Shown here: piece by piece, positions 7,643-16,346 of the stretch
How the letters are laid out: every line of letters starts with the position of its first letter
How positions within the stretch are numbered: the stretch's first letter is position 1
Assembly: GCF_031846485.1 (NCBI RefSeq)
Contig: NZ_JAVRHQ010000022.1
Coordinates: 1-64,000 of the forward strand
Origin: Autumnicola tepida
GTDB taxonomy: Bacteria; Bacteroidota; Bacteroidia; Flavobacteriales; Flavobacteriaceae
DNA: 64,000 nucleotides
Reading direction: 5' to 3'
The notes under the pieces: model-generated
Told to the model about the DNA's origin: nothing
Seen by the model: only the letters and a program-made list of their open reading frames with translations
Databases searched by the model: none
Translations under genes and position numbers: made by a program

Positions 7643-10015
7643 ATGGCTAAAAAGAAGGCTAAAACAAGAAAACCTCCAAAAAAAAATCTTTCAAAATCCC
7701 GCTTTACATTAAGCAGGCAACAAAAGGTGGTTTTAGGTAGTTTTTTAATGTTATTTGGCCTGGCTTTGCTGGTGGCATTTATTTCATTTTTATTTAACTG
7801 GCAGGCAGACCAAAGCACGCTCAACCATTTTGCAGACAGGGAGATTGAAGCCAAAAACTGGCTGAGCAAGTTTGGCGCCCTTATTAGCGATTTCTTTATT
7901 TACCAGGGCTTTGGAATTGCCGCTTTTATTATTGGATTTCTGGTAAGCCTTACCGGGATTTACCTCTTCTTTGATTTAAAAAGACAAAATCTTCAGAAAT
8001 TCTGGTTTTGGGGGATACTCGTTATGATCTGGCTCTCCATTTTCTTCGGATTTTTTGCCGCAGACAATTCCCTCCTGGGCGGCAGGATTGGTTTTGAAAT
8101 GAATGATTTTCTCCAGGATTACCTGGGCTTCTTCGGAACGGTACTTTTGATGTTGTTCCTGTTCATGGTCTACCTTACGGTAAGATTAAAAGTAACCCCG
8201 GAACTTGTAGGAAGCTACATCAAAACTTCAAAGAAGGATTTCCAGTCTGAATTCCAAAAGGAAAAAGAGCAAATTTCTGAAACCGACGAGGAGAAGGATT
8301 GGAAAGAAGAAGTTATAGGAAAAGAGGAAGAAGAAAAGTTTGCTTCAGAAATAGAACTGCAAACAAAAGTTGCTGAAGAAAAGAAAGCCTCTCCCTCTAC
8401 TCCTGCTGCTAAAAAAGAGGAGCCTGGCGAAGTGGAAATGGAAATTGAAACCGCGCCAGAAGAAGATGAATTAGATGAAGATAATCTTAGTGCCAAAGCT
8501 GTAAAGGATTTTGGCGAATTTGATCCTACGCTGGAACTCAGCAATTATAAATTTCCCACGCTGGAACTCCTGAAGGATTATGGCGGTGGAATTACCGTTA
8601 ATCAGGAAGAACTTGAGGGCAATAAGAACCGGATTGTTGAAACCCTGAAGAACTACAAGATCGAAATTGCGCAAATTAAGGCTACTGTTGGGCCAACGGT
8701 AACTTTATACGAAATTGTGCCCGAAGCAGGCATCAGGATTTCCAAAATCAAGAATCTGGAAGATGATATTGCCCTTTCGCTATCAGCATTGGGAATCAGG
8801 ATTATTGCCCCTATTCCCGGCAGAGGAACCATAGGTATTGAAGTTCCTAATAAAAATTCTACTATTGTCTCCATGCGTTCGGTAATTGCTTCCCCAAAAT
8901 TTCAGAGTGCTGAAATGGAACTGCCAATGGCGCTTGGAAAAACCATCTCTAACGAAACTTTTGTGGTAGACCTTGCCAAAATGCCACACATGCTTATGGC
9001 AGGTGCCACAGGCCAGGGTAAATCTGTAGGTTTAAATGCTATTCTAACTTCCCTGCTCTACAGCAAGCATCCGGCAGAGGTGAAATTTGTACTGGTAGAC
9101 CCAAAAAAGGTAGAGCTCACACTCTTCAATAAAATTGAAAGGCATTATCTGGCAAAACTGCCTGATACTGAAGAAGCTATTATTACAGATAATACCAAAG
9201 TAATCCATACGCTGAATTCCCTGTGTATTGAAATGGACAACCGCTACGAAATGCTGAAGGATGCGATGGTCCGGAATATAAAGGAATACAACGTGAAGTT
9301 CAGGAACAGGAAATTAAACCCTGAGAACGGACATAAATTTTTGCCTTATATCATCCTGGTGGTAGACGAGTTTGCCGATTTAATAATGACTGCCGGGAAA
9401 GAAGTGGAAACTCCTATTGCCCGGCTTGCCCAGCTGGCGCGTGCCGTGGGAATCCATTTAATTATCGCCACACAAAGGCCTTCGGTAAATGTCATTACAG
9501 GTATTATAAAAGCCAATTTCCCGGCACGGATTGCCTTTAGGGTGACTTCCAAGATAGATTCCAGGACCATTTTGGACAGCCAGGGAGCAGATCAGTTAAT
9601 TGGCCGCGGGGATATGCTGTTTACCCAGGGCAGCGAAATGAAGCGTTTGCAGTGCGCATTTGTAGATACCCCCGAGGTAGATAAGATTACCGAATTTATA
9701 GGTTCTCAAAAAGCCTATCCAGATGCCCACCTGCTGCCAGCCTACGAAGGGGAAGAGAATGGCACAGGAGTTGATATAGATGTGAGCGAAAGAGACAAAC
9801 TCTTCAGGGAAGCCGCAGAGGTAATTGTTACCGCCCAACAAGGCTCGGCTTCTTTGCTGCAACGTAAATTAAAACTTGGGTACAATCGTGCCGGTAGAAT
9901 TATAGACCAGCTTGAGGCTGCAGGAATTGTTGGCCCTTTTGAAGGAAGCAAGGCGAGGCAGGTTTTAATTACAGATTTGGCAGCTCTGGAACAATTATTA
10001 AATGAAAGCCCTTAG
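7643..10015 (+). CDS. ftsK: DNA translocase FtsK/SpoIIIE
   Basis: Pumps chromosomal DNA at the division septum. The 790-residue protein has four N-terminal membrane helices within about residues 25-185, and a charged acidic linker rich in E and K (about 195-295). The alpha/beta motor follows, with Walker A GATGQGKSVGLNA and Walker B ILVVDEFADL. The C-terminal gamma winged helix LLQRKLKLGYNRAGRIIDQLE recognises the orienting DNA motif. The linker is shorter than in E. coli, as is usual in Bacteroidota. It heads a run of same-strand genes: ftsK, lolA-like, lptF/G-like, ribB/A. Confidence 0.95.
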   Translation: MAKKKAKTRKPPKKNLSKSRFTLSRQQKVVLGSFLMLFGLALLVAFISFLFNWQADQSTLNHFADREIEAKNWLSKFGALISDFFIYQGFGIAAFIIGFLVSLTGIYLFFDLKRQNLQKFWFWGILVMIWLSIFFGFFAADNSLLGGRIGFEMNDFLQDYLGFFGTVLLMLFLFMVYLTVRLKVTPELVGSYIKTSKKDFQSEFQKEKEQISETDEEKDWKEEVIGKEEEEKFASEIELQTKVAEEKKASPSTPAAKKEEPGEVEMEIETAPEEDELDEDNLSAKAVKDFGEFDPTLELSNYKFPTLELLKDYGGGITVNQEELEGNKNRIVETLKNYKIEIAQIKATVGPTVTLYEIVPEAGIRISKIKNLEDDIALSLSALGIRIIAPIPGRGTIGIEVPNKNSTIVSMRSVIASPKFQSAEMELPMALGKTISNETFVVDLAKMPHMLMAGATGQGKSVGLNAILTSLLYSKHPAEVKFVLVDPKKVELTLFNKIERHYLAKLPDTEEAIITDNTKVIHTLNSLCIEMDNRYEMLKDAMVRNIKEYNVKFRNRKLNPENGHKFLPYIILVVDEFADLIMTAGKEVETPIARLAQLARAVGIHLIIATQRPSVNVITGIIKANFPARIAFRVTSKIDSRTILDSQGADQLIGRGDMLFTQGSEMKRLQCAFVDTPEVDKITEFIGSQKAYPDAHLLPAYEGEENGTGVDIDVSERDKLFREAAEVIVTAQQGSASLLQRKLKLGYNRAGRIIDQLEAAGIVGPFEGSKARQVLITDLAALEQLLNESP

Positions 10016-10056
10016 GGGCGAAGGACTACCAACCGTCCTGAAAAAATTACTTGAAA

Positions 10057-10698
10057 ATGAAAAAACTGATCTTACTTTTTACCGCTCTGTTAAGCCTGGG
10101 ATTGAGCGCCCAAAATTCCGATAAAGCTGAAGCCTTACTCAACGAAGTTTCTTCTAAGGTAAAGTCTTATGATAACATGGTGATAGATTTTAAATACGCC
10201 CTGGAAAACACTGCTGAAAATGTGAGCCAGGAAACCCGCGGCGATGTAAGTATAAAAGGTGATAAATATGTCTTGAACCTTATGGGAACCACCCAAATGT
10301 TTGACGGGAAGAAAATCTATACTATTATTCCTGAAGATGAGGAAATCAACATTTCTAATTATGTTGAAGAAGACAGCAATAGTATAACCCCATCAAAAAT
10401 GTTCACCTTCTACCAGGATGGATATACTTACCAGTGGGATATTACCCAGGATGTTAAAGGAAGAAAAATCCAGTATGTAAAACTGATTCCGAAAGATAGC
10501 GACGCGGAAGTTAAAAATATCCTGCTGGGAATAGACACCCAAACTAAAAATATCTATAACCTCATCCAGACCCAGGACAATGGCACAAAAATCACTATTA
10601 CCGTGAAAAGTTTTAAAACAGATCAGCCCTTGGCTCAAAACCTTTTTAACTTTGATGAGGACAGGTATTCCAACTACTACATTAACAGATTAGACTAG
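10057..10698 (+). CDS. LolA-like outer-membrane lipoprotein carrier
   Basis: A periplasmic chaperone-like protein, 213 residues, with signal peptide MKKLILLFTALLSLGLSAQ. The mature part has the LolA-type alternating strand pattern, including NMVIDFKYALENTAENVSQETRGDVSIKGDKYVLNLMG in segments. It would ferry lipoproteins between membranes, although Bacteroidota lack a clear LolB and the role of these LolA homologues is less defined. The ATG at 10057 is preferred to a TTG two codons upstream. It sits between ftsK and an LptF/G-like permease, a common flavobacterial order. Confidence 0.85.
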   Translation: MKKLILLFTALLSLGLSAQNSDKAEALLNEVSSKVKSYDNMVIDFKYALENTAENVSQETRGDVSIKGDKYVLNLMGTTQMFDGKKIYTIIPEDEEINISNYVEEDSNSITPSKMFTFYQDGYTYQWDITQDVKGRKIQYVKLIPKDSDAEVKNILLGIDTQTKNIYNLIQTQDNGTKITITVKSFKTDQPLAQNLFNFDEDRYSNYYINRLD

Positions 10699-10699
10699 A

Positions 10700-12151
10700 T
10701 TGAAAATATTAGACCGGTACATATTAACCAGTTACCTAAAGACCTTCTTTTCCGTTTTTATAATTCTCATGTTCATCTTTGTACTGCAAACTATTTGGCT
10801 GTACATAGGTGAACTTGCGGGAAAGGACCTGGATACAGAAATTATCTTTAAATTTCTGCTTTATTTTTCGCCCAAGCTTATCCCTCTGGTCCTTCCGCTC
10901 ACCATTCTCCTCACCTCAATAATGACCTTTGGGAATTTTGCTGAAAACTATGAATTCGCGGCAATGAAGTCTTCCGGGATTTCCCTGCAAAGGGCAATGC
11001 GGGGGCTAACGATTTTTATATTTCTGGTCAGCTTAACGGCCTTCTTTTTCGCCAATAATGTAATTCCCGCGGCAGAATTTAAATCTATAAACCTGAGAAA
11101 GAATATAGCCAAATTAAAACCCGCTATGGCTATAACCGAAGGTATATTTAATGAAGTTGGCAATATCAACATTAAAGTAGAAGACAAAAGCGGCGACAAC
11201 GGCCAATACCTTTCCGATGTAATTATTCATAAAAAAGGCCCCAGGAGCGGAAACTTCACCGTTATGAAAGCTAATAAAGGAGAGCTGGCGGGAAGTACAG
11301 ATTCTGATATCCTTTCGCTTATCCTGAAAGATGGAAATTATTATGATGAAATCCAGCCGAATGATCCCGGCAAAAGAAGAGACAAACCCTACGCCAAAAG
11401 TTATTTTGAAGAATACACCATAAACATAGACCTTTCAGAATGGAATGATGTGGATATGGAGGATGAAACTTACCGAAATACGCAGGGAATGCTTAAGATT
11501 TCAGAACTCCGCCAAAGTATAGATTCATTTTCCACTGCGTACAACAAGCAGGTAGAAAGTTTTAAAACCAATATGTACAGCCGTACGGGTATGACTACTA
11601 TTGGTTTAAATTATGAGCCGGCAGATACCACCACTGCTGAAATTGGCGACTCTGTACTGGATCTTTACAGTACCCAGCAGGCCGCGCAAATTGCAGGTTT
11701 TGCAACAGGATCTGTAGAAGCAGCCTTATCTCATCTCAACCTGAAAAAAAACGAACTAAAAGCGAATTCCAAACAACTCAATAAATTCGAAATTGCCCTG
11801 CACGAAAAATACGCGCTTGCTGTAGCCTGTTTTGTACTTTTCTTTGTGGGCGCTCCTTTGGGCGCAATAATCAGGAAAGGAGGAATGGGCTTACCTATGG
11901 TAGTGGCAATCCTGCTTTTTCTTACCTACCACTTCATTGGGATTTTCGCGAAAAATTCTGCGGAAGATGGCAGCCTGAGTCCTTTTATAGCTACATGGCT
12001 ATCCACTTTTATTATGTTGCCACTGGGAATTTTTCTAACTTACCGTGCTACTACAGATCAGGGGTTGTTTGTTATCGGGAATTTCTTTGAACCCATAAAA
12101 CGACTGCTGAAAAAAGCCGGAATCACTAAGGCTAAAGATAAAACAGAATAA
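10700..12151 (+). CDS. LptF/LptG (YjgP/YjgQ) family permease, TTG start
   Basis: An inner-membrane subunit of the LPS export ABC transporter (LptB2FG), 483 residues. Three N-terminal helices are followed by a large periplasmic beta-jellyroll region (about 105-375) and three C-terminal helices. The N-terminus MKILDRYILTSYLKTFFSVF is the family signature. The periplasmic domain is longer than in E. coli. The gene begins at TTG one base after the lolA stop; no ATG is close enough to preserve the signature, so TTG is the likely start. Cotranscription with ftsK and lolA is likely. Confidence 0.88.
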   Translation: MKILDRYILTSYLKTFFSVFIILMFIFVLQTIWLYIGELAGKDLDTEIIFKFLLYFSPKLIPLVLPLTILLTSIMTFGNFAENYEFAAMKSSGISLQRAMRGLTIFIFLVSLTAFFFANNVIPAAEFKSINLRKNIAKLKPAMAITEGIFNEVGNINIKVEDKSGDNGQYLSDVIIHKKGPRSGNFTVMKANKGELAGSTDSDILSLILKDGNYYDEIQPNDPGKRRDKPYAKSYFEEYTINIDLSEWNDVDMEDETYRNTQGMLKISELRQSIDSFSTAYNKQVESFKTNMYSRTGMTTIGLNYEPADTTTAEIGDSVLDLYSTQQAAQIAGFATGSVEAALSHLNLKKNELKANSKQLNKFEIALHEKYALAVACFVLFFVGAPLGAIIRKGGMGLPMVVAILLFLTYHFIGIFAKNSAEDGSLSPFIATWLSTFIMLPLGIFLTYRATTDQGLFVIGNFFEPIKRLLKKAGITKAKDKTE

Positions 12152-12159
12152 TATCTTTG
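12152..12159 (+). promoter_or_regulatory. Putative -7 element before ribB/A
   Basis: TATCTTTG matches TAnnTTTG and lies 19 nt before the ribB/A ATG, directly after the permease stop codon. No TTG is seen at the expected -33 distance. It may give ribB/A its own transcript besides read-through from ftsK. Confidence 0.4.
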
Positions 12160-12178
12160 CAGCCCAAACCACATTACA

Positions 12179-13327
12179 ATGGCAGAATTAAAAGAAAACC
12201 GGAATTCATTAAAACTGGACAATATCAAAGATGCTATTGAAGATATTCGCGCCGGTAAAGTAGTGATTGTTGTTGATGACAGGGACCGGGAGAATGAAGG
12301 CGACTTTGTAGCTGCCGCCGAAATGGTAACGCCCGAAATGATCAATTTTATGGCCACCCACGGGAGAGGCCTTATTTGCGCCCCAATTACCGAAGCCCGT
12401 TGCAAAGAACTGCGCCTCGAGATGATGGTGGGCACCAATACCGATCCCATGGAGACCGCTTTTACTATTTCTGTAGACCTGAAAGGCAAAGGCGTTACCA
12501 CGGGAATTTCTGCTGCAGACAGGGCCAAAACCGTAAAATCCCTTATAGATCCTGAAACCAAACCTTACGACCTCAGCAGGCCCGGGCATATTTTTCCGCT
12601 TAAAGCCAAAGAAGGTGGGGTTTTGCGAAGAACCGGGCACACGGAGGCCGCGATAGACCTTGCCCGTTTGGCAGGCTACGCTCCGGCAGGAGTGATTGTG
12701 GAAATAATGAACGAGGACGGGACTATGGCCCGCCTGCCCCAGCTTATGGACGTTGCACAACGTTTTGACCTTAAGGTGGTTTCTATTGAAGACCTTGTTG
12801 CTTACAGGATGCAACACGATTCTCTTATTAAGAAAAAAGAAGATTTTGATGTAGAGACAAGATTTGGAAAATTCAGGTTGAAAGCGTACAAACAGACTAC
12901 CAATAATCAGGTTCATATAGCATTGACCAAAGGCAGCTGGAAACCCGAAGAAGAGATACTGGTAAGGATGAATTCCACTTTGGTGAATAATGATATCCTG
13001 GGCACGCTTACCAACGATGCCGATAAAAAACTGGATGGAATGTTTAGGGCGATCAATGAAGAAGGCCGCGGGGCTATTGTTTTTATAAATCCTGCTAACC
13101 AGTCCCGAAATTTACTGCACAGGTTAGGCGAATTGAAAGAAATACAGAAAAAAGGTGAATTAAAAGCTCCTCCCGTGAACATGGATAATAAAGACTTTGG
13201 AATTGGCGCACAGATCCTTCATGACCTGGAAATCCATAAAATAAGGTTGCTTTCTAATTCGCAGCAAACAAAAAGAGTCGGAATGGTGGGTTACGGACTG
13301 GAGATTACAGATTACGTGAATTATTAA
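12179..13327 (+). CDS. ribB: 3,4-dihydroxy-2-butanone-4-phosphate synthase fused to a degenerate GTP cyclohydrolase II domain
   Basis: Riboflavin biosynthesis. The N-terminal half (about 12-210) is a complete RibB domain with DDRDRENEGDFV, the THGRGLICAP motif and GHTEAAIDLARLAG; it makes the four-carbon unit from ribulose 5-phosphate. The C-terminal half has the fold pattern of RibA, but the zinc-binding cysteines of the CLTGD...RCDCG motif are absent (the region reads MNSTLVNNDILGTLTNDADKKL), and the RHEGRG-like motif is only EEGRG. GTP cyclohydrolase II activity is therefore unlikely, and a separate ribA should exist elsewhere. The 3' end overlaps a convergent nitroreductase gene by 4 bp. 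Confidence 0.88.
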   Translation: MAELKENRNSLKLDNIKDAIEDIRAGKVVIVVDDRDRENEGDFVAAAEMVTPEMINFMATHGRGLICAPITEARCKELRLEMMVGTNTDPMETAFTISVDLKGKGVTTGISAADRAKTVKSLIDPETKPYDLSRPGHIFPLKAKEGGVLRRTGHTEAAIDLARLAGYAPAGVIVEIMNEDGTMARLPQLMDVAQRFDLKVVSIEDLVAYRMQHDSLIKKKEDFDVETRFGKFRLKAYKQTTNNQVHIALTKGSWKPEEEILVRMNSTLVNNDILGTLTNDADKKLDGMFRAINEEGRGAIVFINPANQSRNLLHRLGELKEIQKKGELKAPPVNMDNKDFGIGAQILHDLEIHKIRLLSNSQQTKRVGMVGYGLEITDYVNY

Positions 13328-13956
13328 TCTACTTCAATTATTACGTCTTCCAGGGGTCTCCTTACTTTTTTAAAGCTGGAAAACATATCGTCCTCGGCGC
13401 GATAACCCACGGGCAGCACCAGCACCGACTTCAAATTATGTTCCCCTAATTGAAGGTATTCATCATACTTAGCGGGTTCAAAACCTTCCATGGGGCAGGC
13501 ATCAATTTCTTCCGTAGCACAAACGGTGAGGAGCGTTCCCAGGGCAAGGTAAGCCTGGTTTACAGACCATAAGGCAATTTCATTATCGGGTTTCGATTTA
13601 AAATCTTCTACCAAAAACTTTTTAAACGGACTTAGGATTTCATCGGGTGTCTCCCGTATGTGTTTTACCCTGGTAAAATAATTCTCGATAAACTCCTGCC
13701 CTACTTCCTTTTCAATGCAAATAATCAACACGTGAGAGGCCGTGCTAATTTGTAGCTGGTTCATGCTGAATTCCTTCAGTTTCTCCTGAATTTCCTTATT
13801 CTGAATCACCACCATCTTAATTGGCTGCAAGCCATAAGAAGTAGCCGTTAGGTTAAAGGCCTTCTTCAGAATTTCCACCTTCTCTGAAGGCAGGATTTTT
13901 TCAGAAGCAAACTTTTTGGTCGCGTAACGCCACTCCAGGGCTTCGATATTCCCCAT
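13324..13956 (-). CDS. NAD(P)H-dependent nitroreductase family protein
   Basis: An FMN-dependent oxidoreductase of the NfsB/YdgI type, about 210 residues. The start region EALEWRYATKKFAS carries the FMN-contacting RYATKKF motif, followed by LTATSYGLQPIKMVVI. The C-terminal VLPVGYRAEDD and KVRRPLEDVI motifs are also family-typical. It may reduce quinones, nitroaromatics or flavin, which cannot be told from sequence. The frame is open 13 codons upstream to an ATG at 13995, but the one at 13956 fits the family start. It overlaps the ribB/A stop by 4 bp on the opposite strand. Confidence 0.88.
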   Translation of the reverse strand: MGNIEALEWRYATKKFASEKILPSEKVEILKKAFNLTATSYGLQPIKMVVIQNKEIQEKLKEFSMNQLQISTASHVLIICIEKEVGQEFIENYFTRVKHIRETPDEILSPFKKFLVEDFKSKPDNEIALWSVNQAYLALGTLLTVCATEEIDACPMEGFEPAKYDEYLQLGEHNLKSVLVLPVGYRAEDDMFSSFKKVRRPLEDVIIEVD

Positions 13957-14087
13957 AACATTGAATTTTTTAGGATTCTTTGCAAATTTAAACAATGAAT
14001 ATTCGTTGTGCTTACAAATAAGATAAATTAAACCTATACATCAAATTTTATTGGCTATATTCGAACCACTTTAACTTTCATGTTTGC

Positions 14088-14720
14088 ATGAGACTGATAA
14101 AAAAAATTATCCTCACTTTTGCCATTTTCGTGATTTTGGCAAGTATGATTGTACTAGGATTTGAAGCATATCTTAAAAAAGATACGGCTAATTTAATTTA
14201 TGATGAAATCGAGAATGTACCCGAAGCCAGAACAGTAATTGTGCTTGGTGCCAGCGTACATTCAGACGGGAAGCTTTCCCCTGTGTTACAGGACCGCATA
14301 GAAACCGCAATTGAACTTTACCAGGCAGGAAAGGTGGAGCAAATCCTGGTATCCGGAGACCATAAAACTGCTGATTATGACGAGGTTGGCGCGATGAAAA
14401 ATTACCTCTTGCAACGCGGCATTCCGGAAAACAATGTTCTTGAAGATCATGCGGGCTTCGATACTTACGACAGCATGTACAGGTCTAATGAAGTAATAGG
14501 AATTAAAGACGCCATTGTGGTTACCCAGCGGTTTCACCTGCCCAGGACCATGTTTATCGCTAAAAACCTGGGATTGGATTACACTGGTTTTGTTGCCGAC
14601 AAAAAAGAGTATGAAACTTCCACCCGCCTTAGGAGACGCGAGAAACTTGCTAATTTTAAGGCGCTCTGGGAAGTCATTACCGATGGGGAACCTGCCACTT
14701 TAAAGAAAAGACTGGAATAA
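14088..14720 (+). CDS. SanA/YdcF-type DUF218 membrane protein
   Basis: A 210-residue protein with one N-terminal membrane helix (about 5-25) and a periplasmic DUF218 domain. The domain is shown by TVIVLGASVHSDGKLSPVLQDRIETAIELYQ, ILVSGDH and VVTQRFHLPRTMFIAK. E. coli SanA supports envelope barrier function and homologues are often labelled vancomycin high-temperature exclusion proteins. That is not evidence of a resistance gene here. It is followed by a small membrane gene after 42 nt. Confidence 0.85.
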   Translation: MRLIKKIILTFAIFVILASMIVLGFEAYLKKDTANLIYDEIENVPEARTVIVLGASVHSDGKLSPVLQDRIETAIELYQAGKVEQILVSGDHKTADYDEVGAMKNYLLQRGIPENNVLEDHAGFDTYDSMYRSNEVIGIKDAIVVTQRFHLPRTMFIAKNLGLDYTGFVADKKEYETSTRLRRREKLANFKALWEVITDGEPATLKKRLE

Positions 14721-14762
14721 TTTTTCCTAACTTTAAACTTCTAACCCTTAAAACCAGAAAAT

Positions 14763-15119
14763 ATGCTACAGTGGTTATTGCACATAGTAATAGATGCGGC
14801 CGTTTTACTTGCCGCCGCTAAAATGATGTCTAAAGTAGAATTAAAAGGATTTAAAACGGCTTTACTGGTCGCTTTAATAATTGGCGTTTTAAGCTTCCTT
14901 CTTAGCTGGCTCCTAACTGCCATACTTAACATTGCCACCCTGGGAATATTTTATTTCCTCGGCCTCGGTTTTATAACCCGTATTATCGCCTACGCGATTA
15001 TTATTGAAATAGCCGATAAAATAAGTGATGATTTTAGAACGGTTGGCTTTGCCCCATCTTTATGGCTGGCCATAATACTTGCCGTGGTTGGCGCCATAGT
15101 AGACGCCATACTTTTTTAA
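14763..15119 (+). CDS. Small membrane protein, phage-holin-superfamily-IV-like
   Basis: 118 residues with three to four hydrophobic helices (about 5-22, 33-60, 62-82 and 95-115). It resembles the small flavobacterial membrane proteins annotated as phage holin family or Mmc-like, but there is no phage context here and the name should not be read as function. A perfect 15-bp bidirectional terminator follows. Confidence 0.7.
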   Translation: MLQWLLHIVIDAAVLLAAAKMMSKVELKGFKTALLVALIIGVLSFLLSWLLTAILNIATLGIFYFLGLGFITRIIAYAIIIEIADKISDDFRTVGFAPSLWLAIILAVVGAIVDAILF

Positions 15120-15139
15120 GCTGAAAACAGGATAAATAA

Positions 15140-15174
15140 AACGGGTTCAAAATCGTCTGGATTTTGAACCCGTT
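15140..15174. terminator. Bidirectional terminator hairpin
   Basis: Perfect 15-bp inverted repeat AACGGGTTCAAAATC / GATTTTGAACCCGTT around a 5-nt loop, placed between the convergent small membrane gene and the PepSY gene. It can end transcription from both sides. Confidence 0.8.
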
Positions 15175-15179
15175 GTGAT

Positions 15180-16346
15180 TTAAGATCTCACCAGATATTT
15201 GAATTTACTCTTTCGCTTCCACCATACCAGGAAGCCTGTTACCGGCAGTGAACCGCAAATTAAACTGGCGAAGAACATAAGCACCTTCCCGGGAATGCCC
15301 AAAATGGCCCCCACATGAATATCGTAGTTCGCCTCGATAAGCCGCTCTCCAAAATTCTTTTCCTCATAATCGCGGGTATTGATCAATTCCCCCGAATACT
15401 GGTCAAACTGTAGCATATGGCTTTTATAGTACACCCCGTCATACTCCTGCACGTAGGCGTTTATGGCGCCTGTCTCCCCGGCAGCCGGGGTAAAGCGAAA
15501 ACCGTTTGAAGCAGGATAAGCTTTAACGGCATTGTGGTAAGCCACATCTATGGGATGCGCCACCTTCACTGCGGAAGGATTGGATTGCTTATATTCTATC
15601 GCAGGCGGCTGTGTACTTCCCGCTCCTGCAGCATAAACAATCCCTTTCATCCAGGTAAAAGCCCAGACCATTCCTGTTATGGCCAGGATAAGCGCCAGGG
15701 ACGCCACGTAAAAGCCAAGGATATTGTGCAGGTCGTAATTTTTGCGTTTCCAGCTGGTGGTATCTTTCCATTTAAATGAAAACCGCTGTTTTGCCGCATT
15801 CCGGTTTATTGGCCACCAAAGCACTATCCCGCTTATGAGCATTATCACGAAAATAAAAGTTGCCCATCCCACTACAGGCTGCCCTATTTCGGTTTTAAGC
15901 AACAGGCTCCAGTGTAAGAATTTAATAATATTAAAGAAGTCGAACTCCTCATCGTAAATGCCAAGGATTTCCCCCGAATAAGGATTTACATAAACCGCCT
16001 TATAATATTCCAGGTTGCCAAAATATGTGATAGCATCAGGACTGGTTTTATAAGCGTAAAACACCCAGCTTTTTTCCGGCGGATTATATATATACGCCCA
16101 TGAAAGAGGCATTCCTGCACCTAAATGCTCCTGCGCGCTTTCCCATAGTTCCGATACCGGCAATGGCGCTCCTTCGGGTTGAACGTAAAGCTCATCCTTT
16201 CTTACCAGTTCATTTATCTCTGAACTAAAGACAAAAATGCATCCGGTAACGGAAAGCAGAAATACGATTATCCCGGAAACAAGGCCCAGCCACAAATGGA
16301 TTTTTCCTATCCACTTTTTAAAGCTGTGATTCCTTTTCTTCTTCAT
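15180..16346 (-). CDS. PepSY-associated transmembrane protein (second copy)
   Basis: A 388-residue inner-membrane protein with four membrane helices: about 18-40, 160-180, 205-230 and 350-372. PepSY-type periplasmic segments lie between. It begins MKKKRNHSFKKWIGKIHLWLGLVSGIIV; conserved His residues (KIHLWLG, FLHWSLL, YDLHNILG, NYDIHVGAILG) fit heme-binding, flavin-reductase-like members of this family. With the adjacent paralogue and the TonB receptor it probably reduces ferric siderophore iron. The start overlaps the stop of the upstream paralogue (ATGA), showing coupling. Confidence 0.85.
   Translation of the reverse strand: MKKKRNHSFKKWIGKIHLWLGLVSGIIVFLLSVTGCIFVFSSEINELVRKDELYVQPEGAPLPVSELWESAQEHLGAGMPLSWAYIYNPPEKSWVFYAYKTSPDAITYFGNLEYYKAVYVNPYSGEILGIYDEEFDFFNIIKFLHWSLLLKTEIGQPVVGWATFIFVIMLISGIVLWWPINRNAAKQRFSFKWKDTTSWKRKNYDLHNILGFYVASLALILAITGMVWAFTWMKGIVYAAGAGSTQPPAIEYKQSNPSAVKVAHPIDVAYHNAVKAYPASNGFRFTPAAGETGAINAYVQEYDGVYYKSHMLQFDQYSGELINTRDYEEKNFGERLIEANYDIHVGAILGIPGKVLMFFASLICGSLPVTGFLVWWKRKSKFKYLVRS

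Noticed and set aside
14763..15119. Holin-like gene as a sign of a prophage
   Set aside because: No other phage genes nearby. The family name covers many unrelated small membrane proteins.
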